Of a stretch of DNA of 15,139 nucleotides, positions 4,703 through 11,258 are shown in pieces. Position 1 is the stretch's first letter, and each line of letters begins with the position of its first letter. Both the position numbers and the translations under genes were made by a program. The notes beneath the pieces are model-generated. The model had not been told where the DNA came from. It ran no database searches and was given only the letters and a program-made list of their open reading frames with translations. Source of the stretch: Calditrichota bacterium (lineage in GTDB: Bacteria; Calditrichota; Calditrichia; RBG-13-44-9; J075); contig JAJRYW010000672.1 in NCBI GenBank assembly GCA_024275555.1, positions 1-15,139 on the forward strand. Direction: 5' to 3'.

Positions 4703-7684
4703 ATGAAACGCTGGCTCAGCAATCTTATTGATGTTCGCAAGGGTGAAGTTTTCATCACCACCATGATGGTTCTCTACATCTACACCATTTTGCTGGTTTA
4801 CTACCTGCTTAAACCGGCCCGGGACAGCCTGTTCCTCAGCAACGCCGGGCCGGAACTCCTTCCGCTGGTCTTTGTTCTGATCGCCGTAGTGGTAGTTCCC
4901 ATCACCACCATCTACTCGCGGCTCAGCAGGATATTCAAACTGAATCAATTGATTAACATCACCACGGTCGTCATCATTATCAACCTGGTCTTGCTGCGCT
5001 GGCTGTTGGCCTTCAAGGGCCAGGAATGGGTATTCTTTGTTTTTTACATTTGGGTCAGTATTTACGGGGCGCTGATCACGTCGCAGTTTTGGCTTTTAGC
5101 CAATGCGGTGTTCGACGCCGCCCAGGCCAAGCGAATCTTTGTTTTATTCAGCCTGGGAGCGATCATCGGGGCGTTCAGCGGCGGCGGCGTCACCAGTTTT
5201 ATCGTTGCCTCCCTGGGCGTGTCCACTGAAGACCTGCTCTATTTTTGCATGGCTTTCTTAGCCTTTTGCATCCCCCTGGTGAATATCGTCTGGGTAAAAT
5301 CGCGGGCCAGCGACCAGCCGCTGCGCACCCGCCGCCAGAAAAAAGAAGAGAAGCCGGAAAGCTGGGCCCGGATGTTTGCCGATATGAAGGGCTCCCGGCA
5401 CCTGATGTTGATTATGGGCATCATCGCCATGACCATGGCCACCGCTTCGTTTGTGGATTACCAATTTAAATTTGTCTCCACCGACGCCTACTCGACCTAC
5501 CAGCTCCGTGAAGCGCACATTGCCGCGCTCCAGGAGGAAGGCCTGCCCATCGGGGCCGCACACGCCCTGGCGGAAGTTGTTGGCCAGCGCTTCGAAAACC
5601 GGGAAAAATTTTTCGCCCGGATCCGGGCCGCCCTCTCCAAAGAAAATTACCGGGCCTACAAAGCCCGCATCATCAAACTCAGCACCGCGACGGATAAGGA
5701 AGCCTTCACCTCCTTCTTAGGCCAATTTTACGGCGGACTAAGTTTGCTGGGATTTTTGTTTCAATTGCTCTTCAGCTACCGGGCCATCCGCCTGTTGGGC
5801 GTGGGCGGGGTGATCCTGTTCCTGCCCTTCAGCCTGTTCATCGCTTCGATGGGGATGCTGATAGCGCCGGGGCTGGTTGCCGGGGTTCTGCTGCGCGGCT
5901 CCGACGGCACCTTCAAATATTCGATAGACAAAACCGCGCGCGAGCTACTTTTTCTCCCGATTCCCCTGGATGTCAAAAAGCGCTCCAAAGTGTTCATCGA
6001 CCTGTTTATCGACCGGGTATTCCGGGGGATTTCCGGGTTGATTCTGCTGTTCATCACCCTCCAATTGGAGCTAACCATGCGCCAGATCAGCATCGTGGTA
6101 TTGGTCCTGCTGGCCATTTGGATCGGGCTGGATTTGATGGTGCGCAAAGAGTATGTCAACGCTTTCCGCAAGGCCCTGGATAAAGGAGCCATCGACCCCG
6201 ACTCGCTCACCATCAAAATTGACGACGCCGCGGTCATCAACTCCCTGCTCCAGGTTTTGGAGGGAGACAATGAGCGGCAAATTGTCTATGCCCTGGAATT
6301 GCTGCGGGATGTGCACGACAAAAATCTGACCGAAAAAGCGGCCCCGTTTTTAAGCCACCCCTCGGCGCAGGTTCGCCAAAAAGCGCTGCAATTTTTTCAG
6401 GAACATTCTGATGAAGCTGTCCGGGAAAAAATACGGTCACTGCTGGATGATCCGCACCCGGATGTACGTATTGAAGCGGTGCGGTTTCTCTGCACCGCTG
6501 CGGAGGAAAACCGGCTGAAATTTTTAAAAGAGCTGTTGAGCGACCGGAACCCGGCGCATTGCTCCGCCGCCCTGGGATACATCGGCGCCTATGGAAGCGG
6601 GGATGAACATGTTTTACTCGATGAGCGCTGTATTGAAGAGGTGCTGCAGCGAAGCGGGGAGCAGGGCGTCGAAATTCAAATCCAGGCAGCCAGGGCTATC
6701 GGCCAACTGCGGGACAGCCGTTTACAGGGCTACCTGAAGGAGATGCTCTCCCACCCGCACCCGGCGGTGTCCCGGGAAGCCATCCGCAGTATGGGCAGGA
6801 CCCAAAACCGGGAATTCCTGACGCCCCTGTTAACCTTGCTGGGCGACAAGCGCTACCGCAGCGACGCCCGCGAAGCGCTGAGCGCCTATGGCAACCGCAT
6901 CATCGGAACCCTGCAGGATTATTTGCTCGATCCGCAAATTGAGGCGCGGATTCGCCTGAATATTCCCCGGGTGCTTTCTTCCATTCCCTCCCAGGAAGCG
7001 GTGGAAGCGTTGATTAATCTTGCCGAAAAGAGCGAACCGGTTCTGCGCGACCGAGTGATCCGGGCCTTAAACCGGCTGCGGCGAAAATATCCGGAATTGA
7101 GCTTTAACGCCGGCCGCATCGAAGCATTGTTAATCCAGAACGCCCGGCGATATTACCAACTGCATCAGATCGGGATCGCCCTGCCGGAGATCTTTTCTGA
7201 CGACGCCCAAGAGAGCCCCGAGCCGCTGATCCGGCAAGCGCTGCGGGAAAAACTTAGCCGAATCCGGGAAACTGTTTTTAATTTGCTGGAACTCATTTAC
7301 GATTCCCGGGATATCCGAAACGCCCGGGCAGGGATTGCCAGCGGGGACAAAACCCTGCGAGCCAGCGGGGTGGAATTCCTGGATAACTTGCTTAAAAAAG
7401 AGATCAAGTCCTTTTTAATGCCGATACTGGAGTTGCCCGATTCCGGGGAGATCAGCTACCAGGGCCGGAAGTCTTTTCAAATTAAAATCGTAGCGGCAGA
7501 GGACGCCTGCGGGCAACTGCTGGAAGGCGAGGACCCCTGGCTGGCAGCCTGCCTGCTCTTCTCGCTGCCCCGGCCGCTTCTGAGCCGCCGCCGGGAATCC
7601 GTACAGAAACTGGCCGGCGCTTCCGACCCCATCCTCAAGGAAACCGCCGAATGGGTTCTGGAGAGAAGTTCCGGGACATCTTGA
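4703..7684 (+). CDS. Npt1/Npt2 (NTT)-family nucleotide transporter with C-terminal HEAT repeats
   Basis: A 993-residue fusion. Residues about 15-485 form an NTT/ADP-ATP translocase-like carrier (MFS-related) with some 12 hydrophobic segments, including the family-like YYLLKPARDSLF near 33-44 and a GTFKYSIDKTARELLFLPI segment near 402-420. Residues about 505-870 are helical HEAT-type repeats with recurring DPHPDVRIEAVRFL or HPHPAVSREAIRSMG phrases. The last ~120 residues are soluble and helical. NTT proteins of plastids and intracellular bacteria exchange ATP/ADP or import nucleotides; HEAT-fused forms occur in free-living bacteria and their substrates are poorly known. An unusual hydrophilic insert of about 65 residues (266-332) separates VDYQFKF from AFTSFLGQFYGG. 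CGGAG precedes the ATG. It heads a same-strand block with a CNBD protein, a kinase and a regulator. Confidence 0.9.
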   Translation: MKRWLSNLIDVRKGEVFITTMMVLYIYTILLVYYLLKPARDSLFLSNAGPELLPLVFVLIAVVVVPITTIYSRLSRIFKLNQLINITTVVIIINLVLLRWLLAFKGQEWVFFVFYIWVSIYGALITSQFWLLANAVFDAAQAKRIFVLFSLGAIIGAFSGGGVTSFIVASLGVSTEDLLYFCMAFLAFCIPLVNIVWVKSRASDQPLRTRRQKKEEKPESWARMFADMKGSRHLMLIMGIIAMTMATASFVDYQFKFVSTDAYSTYQLREAHIAALQEEGLPIGAAHALAEVVGQRFENREKFFARIRAALSKENYRAYKARIIKLSTATDKEAFTSFLGQFYGGLSLLGFLFQLLFSYRAIRLLGVGGVILFLPFSLFIASMGMLIAPGLVAGVLLRGSDGTFKYSIDKTARELLFLPIPLDVKKRSKVFIDLFIDRVFRGISGLILLFITLQLELTMRQISIVVLVLLAIWIGLDLMVRKEYVNAFRKALDKGAIDPDSLTIKIDDAAVINSLLQVLEGDNERQIVYALELLRDVHDKNLTEKAAPFLSHPSAQVRQKALQFFQEHSDEAVREKIRSLLDDPHPDVRIEAVRFLCTAAEENRLKFLKELLSDRNPAHCSAALGYIGAYGSGDEHVLLDERCIEEVLQRSGEQGVEIQIQAARAIGQLRDSRLQGYLKEMLSHPHPAVSREAIRSMGRTQNREFLTPLLTLLGDKRYRSDAREALSAYGNRIIGTLQDYLLDPQIEARIRLNIPRVLSSIPSQEAVEALINLAEKSEPVLRDRVIRALNRLRRKYPELSFNAGRIEALLIQNARRYYQLHQIGIALPEIFSDDAQESPEPLIRQALREKLSRIRETVFNLLELIYDSRDIRNARAGIASGDKTLRASGVEFLDNLLKKEIKSFLMPILELPDSGEISYQGRKSFQIKIVAAEDACGQLLEGEDPWLAACLLFSLPRPLLSRRRESVQKLAGASDPILKETAEWVLERSSGTS

Positions 7685-7790
7685 TCTTTACTCTATTCGA
7701 CCGTACTATTACATGTCGGTGAATAGCAGCAGAGCAACACCACGCGACACTTGTTGCGACGTTAACCCTGATTTTGAAAGGATATCGTTC

Positions 7791-8237
7791 ATGTTAACTG
7801 TCATCGAAAAAGTGATTTTTCTGCAAAGCGTCGACGTCTTTGCCGATGTGCCCACCGAAGACTTGGCTTACCTCGCGGCAATCGCCGAAGAGATTGAGAT
7901 AAAAGCCGGGGAAGAAATTTTCCGGGAGAAAGAACCGTCCGATGCACTCTACCTGGTTCTGGAAGGCCGGGTGCGGCTCCATCGCAACGGCAAAGAAATC
8001 ACTACCGCTTCCGCCAAGGATGCTTTTGGCACCTGGGCGCTGTTCGACCAGGCGCCCCGGGTAGTCACGGCTACCGCGGTGGACAACTGCCAACTGCTGC
8101 GCATCGACCGGGAAGATTTTTATGACCTCCTGGCCGACCACGTGCAAATTACCCGGGGAGTTTTCAAAACCGTGGTCAACCGGCTGCGTAACCTGATGGA
8201 AACAGTTTCCCCCGGCAGCGTTCCGGAAGGAAATTAA
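7791..8237 (+). CDS. Stand-alone cyclic-nucleotide-binding-like domain protein (Crp/cNMP fold, no DNA-binding domain)
   Basis: The protein has 148 residues. The ATG at 7791 is preferred over an in-frame ATG at 7713 because AAAGGA lies 8 bases upstream and the cNMP domain starts at once; the extra 26 residues are Cys/Ser/Arg-rich and unlike a domain. The beta-roll is clear: FLQSVDVFADVPTEDLAYLA, then AGEEIFREKEPSDALYLVLEGRVRLHRNGKEI, then the phosphate-binding cassette FGTWALFDQAPRVV, then a C-terminal helix. The cassette keeps Phe79-Gly80, Ala83 and Arg90, but the usual ribose-binding Glu after FG is Thr81. No helix-turn-helix follows, so it is a sensor or partner module, not a transcription factor. 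In some NTT-HEAT transporters such a domain is fused at the C-terminus. Here it is separate, 106 bases after the transporter, and 23 bases before the kinase gene. Confidence 0.85.
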   Translation: MLTVIEKVIFLQSVDVFADVPTEDLAYLAAIAEEIEIKAGEEIFREKEPSDALYLVLEGRVRLHRNGKEITTASAKDAFGTWALFDQAPRVVTATAVDNCQLLRIDREDFYDLLADHVQITRGVFKTVVNRLRNLMETVSPGSVPEGN

Positions 8238-8260
8238 TTTGTGAATCTCGAGGTTAACAA

Positions 8261-9112
8261 ATGTCTATCCAAAAAACAGCTCGCGATAAAGATCCGCTCC
8301 CGTCAACAGAGACGCCAACGGATCCGGACGCCCTCTTAGCGGCCTATCAGCGCCGCCTGCTCGAGGCCGACAAAATGGCCCGACTGGGAGAACTGGTCAG
8401 CGGAATTGCTCATGAAATCCACACGCCGTTAGGCGCATTGGTAAATAACCACAAGCTGTTCAGCCGCATTATTCAGCGAATCGAAGAAAGTTTTACCGGC
8501 TGCAAACATCTCCTGCCGGAAAATGAAGCGGCGAAACTGAACAAATTGTTTAAAGAATTAAACAATTTGAACCGGGTAAACGTAACCGCCTCCGAGTGCA
8601 TCGCCGATATTGTGGAAAGCCTGCGCCGCTATCGCCGCGAAGAATCCGACGTCCCCTGCCAAACCACCCTGGAAGATATCCTCGATACGGTGCTGGCGCT
8701 GGTTCGGCATCAAATGAAAAACCGCATTACCGTAAAGCGCGACTACCGGGCGCATGTGAGCATTCCCTGTTTTCCGACCCGGCTAGGACAGGCATTTTTA
8801 AATCTGTTTGTCAATGCCGCCCAGGCGATTGAAGGAGCGGGAGAAATTTCTATAAAAACTTACAACCGCACTGACCGGGTTGTCGTAGAGATAGCCGATG
8901 ACGGCCCCGGTATTCCGGCGGAAATCATCGACAAAATATTTGAATCGGGATTTACCACCAAAGATCATGGGCATGGGGTCGGGATTGGTTTAGCCCTGGT
9001 AAAGGAGATTATCCTCCAGCACGGGGGAACGATCGACGTCGCCAGCACGCCCGGAAAAGGGGCCTGTTTCCGGATTCAACTTCCCGGGACCTGCCGCGAC
9101 AAGCCTGAATAA
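8261..9112 (+). CDS. Soluble sensor histidine kinase (HisKA + HATPase)
   Basis: A 283-residue cytosolic histidine kinase without membrane segment, PAS or other recognisable sensor domain. A short N-terminal helix (about 20-45) leads into the H-box GIAHEIHTPLGAL with phospho-acceptor His51. A long dimerisation/linker region follows (about 60-130). The ATP-binding domain has the N-box NLFVNAAQAI (Asn185), the G1 box DDGPGIP (Asp214), the F-box-like FESGFTTK and the G2 box GVGIGLALVKEI, ending in GKGACFRI. The ribosome-binding site GAGGTT sits just before the ATG. It starts 23 bases after the CNBD protein, so the two are almost certainly co-transcribed; the CNBD protein could be its input module. 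The response regulator 252 bases downstream is the natural phosphate acceptor. Confidence 0.93.
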   Translation: MSIQKTARDKDPLPSTETPTDPDALLAAYQRRLLEADKMARLGELVSGIAHEIHTPLGALVNNHKLFSRIIQRIEESFTGCKHLLPENEAAKLNKLFKELNNLNRVNVTASECIADIVESLRRYRREESDVPCQTTLEDILDTVLALVRHQMKNRITVKRDYRAHVSIPCFPTRLGQAFLNLFVNAAQAIEGAGEISIKTYNRTDRVVVEIADDGPGIPAEIIDKIFESGFTTKDHGHGVGIGLALVKEIILQHGGTIDVASTPGKGACFRIQLPGTCRDKPE

Positions 9113-9364
9113 GATATAGCGAAATATTATTCTTTTATGATTTTGTTGTTTATATTTGGCATTAGTTTAGGACAAGATCAGCCAGGTATTATGGGAGGAA
9201 TAATCCGGGTAGTTTTTTCGAAGAGAAGCATCCCGGCAAAAGGGGGCCCGGCGCAGCGCTTTCGGCTTCAGCCGTGGACGGCCTCCCCCCGGAGAATAGA
9301 GGCTTGATTCCCGATAGTGAGTATAAAAAACCGCAAGAATGCAAGCAATTAAGGAGAACGGTAA
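9113..9364. other. Kinase-regulator intergenic region with promoter-like motif and structured leader
   Basis: 252 bases without a gene. TATATTTG at 9151-9158 matches the TAnnTTTG -7 element of Bacteroidota promoters, though no good upstream TTTG is properly spaced. From about 9205 to 9291 the DNA is GC-rich and can pair: CCGGG (9205-9209) with CCCGG (9232-9236), GGGGG (9242-9246) with CCCCC (9285-9290), and an inner CGGCT-TC-AGCCG hairpin. If transcribed from 9160, this would form a structured leader for the response regulator. No intrinsic terminator follows the kinase gene. Confidence 0.35.
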
Positions 9365-9847
9365 ATGAGTGATCGCGACGACCATGCAACGATTGTTTTA
9401 GTAGATGATGAAGAGATGGTGCTTACCAGCTTAAGTTCCTTCCTTTCATTAGAAACCGAGTATGACGTCCATACTTTCACCTCCGCCAAAGAGGCGTTGA
9501 AGTTTATCGAAGAAAATGAGGTTGACCTGGTAATCTCCGACTACCTGATGCCCGAGATGGACGGAATTACTTTTCTGGGCAAAGTCCGGGACATCAAGCC
9601 GGAGATTCCCCGCATAATCCTGACCGGCTATGCGGATAAAGAGAACGCCATCAAGGCCATTAACGAGGTGGGCCTCTACCAGTATGTAGAAAAACCCTGG
9701 GACAATGATGATTTGCTGATCATCCTCCGCAACGGCCTGGAGAAACAGCGGCTGATGAAAAAATTGCAGGAAAAAATCGACCAGATTAATAAAGCCTATG
9801 CGGAGCTGCAGGGCCTTCATACCCAAATTGTCAAAACCTTTGTCTGA
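9365..9847 (+). CDS. Receiver-only response regulator with C-terminal coiled coil
   Basis: 160 residues; AAGGAG precedes the ATG by 9 bases. Residues about 9-125 form a complete CheY-like receiver: VLVDDEE (Asp14, Asp15), phospho-acceptor Asp59 in ISDYLMPEMDG, Thr87 in ILTGYAD and Lys110 in YVEKPWD. The AIN-x-VGLYQYVEKPWDNDDL phrase is typical of receivers found with HD-GYP or HupR-like regulators. Here no output domain follows, only a charged helix (about 125-160, KLQEKIDQINKAYAELQGL) likely to be a coiled coil. It probably acts by binding a partner or as a phosphorelay intermediate. The likely partner kinase is the gene just upstream, but the long gap allows separate transcription. Confidence 0.93.
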   Translation: MSDRDDHATIVLVDDEEMVLTSLSSFLSLETEYDVHTFTSAKEALKFIEENEVDLVISDYLMPEMDGITFLGKVRDIKPEIPRIILTGYADKENAIKAINEVGLYQYVEKPWDNDDLLIILRNGLEKQRLMKKLQEKIDQINKAYAELQGLHTQIVKTFV

Positions 9848-10089
9848 GAGGTTTACTCCCCGGTTTTACAAGCAATCTGCCGGGCCGAAGCAAACATGGG
9901 AATTGCCCGGCAGATTGTACGAATGGTTCTTCCCGGGTCGGCTCTTTTAACGGCAACGCCGTTAAAATACGGCCTGTTTTTTTCGCTTCCTCTTTCATTT
10001 TACCAGGCATATTCGGCGAGAGAAGCTGCCGGCAAGCGGGGGAAACATTGAGCAAATTTTCCCCTGGCAAAAAATTCTCTTTTTTAGTA
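9848..10089. other. Intergenic region with two strong inverted repeats
   Basis: It carries a 13-bp perfect stem CAATCTGCCGGGC/GCCCGGCAGATTG (9873-9885/9905-9917, loop 19) and a 10-bp perfect stem TTTTAACGGC-AAC-GCCGTTAAAA (9945-9967). Neither is followed directly by a T-tract; a T-run occurs at 9977-9983. They could still mark the transcript end of the response regulator or be intergenic palindromes. No convincing gene lies here. Confidence 0.5.
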
Positions 10090-10120
10090 TTTGCCATTTC
10101 CAAAAATAACCTTATCTTTG
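10090..10120 (+). promoter_or_regulatory. Bacteroidota-type promoter upstream of the acid phosphatase gene
   Basis: TTTG (10090-10093), 19 bases, then TATCTTTG (10113-10120), which matches the Bacteroidota consensus TTTG-N19-TAnnTTTG. Transcription would start near 10125-10127, leaving about 45 bases of leader. That fits the internal start chosen at 10172. Confidence 0.45.
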
Positions 10121-10171
10121 CCTCGATTTTTGAAATACCCCGTTACGGTTGACAAAACACGAGGATCGACG

Positions 10172-10915
10172 ATGAGACATCCGTATTTATTCCTGCTATC
10201 AATTCTCACCTTAACCGTTTTCCTTTGGAATTGTCAATCCGAGACTGAAAAGCCTCCCTATCCGCTGGAAGTAAAGTGGGTGCAAACCTCGGTAGAATAC
10301 CAGGCCCTTTGCGAGCAGGTTTACCAATCTGCCTGGGAAGCTGTAAAAGCCGCCGCCCCGGAAGTCGGGGAAGACTGGGCAGTGGTGCTCGATATTGATG
10401 AAACCGTATTGGATAATTCCGGCTACCAGGAAATCATCTATAAACAGGGAAAATCCTATCCGTATTATTGGGATGAATGGGTGATGTCTGCCAAATGCCC
10501 CCCGACACCGGGTGTGAAGGAGTTTCTTGACAAAGTCCGGAACCTGGGAGAGCAGGCCCACGTGGTTTTCATTACCAATCGTAGAGCCCATTTAAGAGAA
10601 GCCACCTTAGTCAATTTAAAAGCGCTGGGGCTTTGGAAAGAGGGGGATGTTCTGTTGTGCAAGCAGGATTCCGCGGACAGCAAGGTAAAGCGGCGCGCCG
10701 AGGTAAGGCAGGGCGCCGGTCGCTGCGAAGGAATGGGAACGCGGAAGATCATCGCCTTGATCGGAGACCAGTTAGCGGACGTAACCGCCTACCCGGAGGG
10801 CGTCGCTCCGGAAAACTACAAAGAACACTTCCGGAACAATCCCGAATTTGGCCGCACTGAATTTATTCTGCCAAACCCGATGTATGGCTATTGGACGAAC
10901 GGGTATCGTCAATAA
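10172..10915 (+). CDS. Class C acid phosphatase, 5'-nucleotidase e(P4)-like lipoprotein (HAD superfamily)
   Basis: 247 residues from the ATG at 10172, chosen over an in-frame start at 10091 because GAGG lies 7 bases upstream, a signal peptide begins at once and the likely promoter is at 10090-10120. The N-terminus MRHPYLFLLSILTLTVFLWN ends before Cys21, a probable but atypical lipobox (LWN-C). HAD motifs are complete: VVLDIDETVLDNS (Asp74 nucleophile, Asp76), FITNRR (Thr125), a Lys at 161-163 in DSKVKRR, and ALIGDQLADV (Asp189, Asp193). Spacing and the WDEWV/PTPGVKEFLDKV region match the e(P4) family, which dephosphorylates nucleotides such as NMN at the outer membrane in Haemophilus. Expected location is a membrane-anchored periplasmic or surface lipoprotein. 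It may supply nucleosides or phosphate from external nucleotides. Confidence 0.9.
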   Translation: MRHPYLFLLSILTLTVFLWNCQSETEKPPYPLEVKWVQTSVEYQALCEQVYQSAWEAVKAAAPEVGEDWAVVLDIDETVLDNSGYQEIIYKQGKSYPYYWDEWVMSAKCPPTPGVKEFLDKVRNLGEQAHVVFITNRRAHLREATLVNLKALGLWKEGDVLLCKQDSADSKVKRRAEVRQGAGRCEGMGTRKIIALIGDQLADVTAYPEGVAPENYKEHFRNNPEFGRTEFILPNPMYGYWTNGYRQ

Positions 10916-11258
10916 ACCGGAAGGCGACAAATCACAAACATGATATAATTCCCCTTTTACACAATATTTAGCAGCTTTTTACACTGGAACGTATTTTGAT
11001 TAAATTACATCGTTTAAAAAATTTTTACTTGATGAATTCAATCTGAAAAGTTATCTTTTTTTTCCATTGGGTGTATGTAGGAGAAGCATGGGCATCTTGT
11101 TTCCTCGCCATTATTTTACAATCAACTGTACGCTTTTTGTTACTTCAATGTAACATAGGCCGGGTAAGTTATGGCCTGTTGTTTAACAGCTATAGACGTT
11201 AATCCTGGAAGGGGCGCCTTAATTAATTACTTACTTAACCAAACTTAACGGAGGAGTT
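10916..11258. other. Long intergenic leader upstream of the TonB-dependent receptor
   Basis: 343 bases, AT-rich, no gene seen. TATCTTTT (11052-11059) is one base off the TAnnTTTG motif, with a TTG 20 bases before it (11029-11031), so a long leader of about 190 bases is possible. Small pairings (AGGCC with GGCCT around 11157-11178, CTGTT-GTTT-AACAG near 11177-11190) lie in this leader. No terminator for the phosphatase gene is evident. Confidence 0.3.

Noticed and set aside
7713..7790. Longer N-terminus for the CNBD protein
   Set aside because: No ribosome-binding site before 7713; the 26 extra residues do not look like part of the fold.
7682..7791. Broken NTT-HEAT-CNBD fusion caused by a frameshift
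   Set aside because: The 106-base gap contains its own ribosome-binding site and no remnant of a linker; the frames differ, but the CNBD starts cleanly.
9945..9967. TTTTAACGGC-AAC-GCCGTTAAAA as an intrinsic terminator
   Set aside because: The T's are on the 5' arm and A's follow the stem, on both strands, so the needed U-tract is absent.
9831..10103. Minus-strand open frame of 90 codons filling the gap before the acid phosphatase
   Set aside because: It crosses both strong stems, its ribosome-binding site is poor, and it overlaps the end of the response regulator.
10091..10171. Longer N-terminus for the acid phosphatase
   Set aside because: It would place 27 residues before a signal peptide and overlap the promoter-like motif; the ATG at 10172 has a proper ribosome-binding site.
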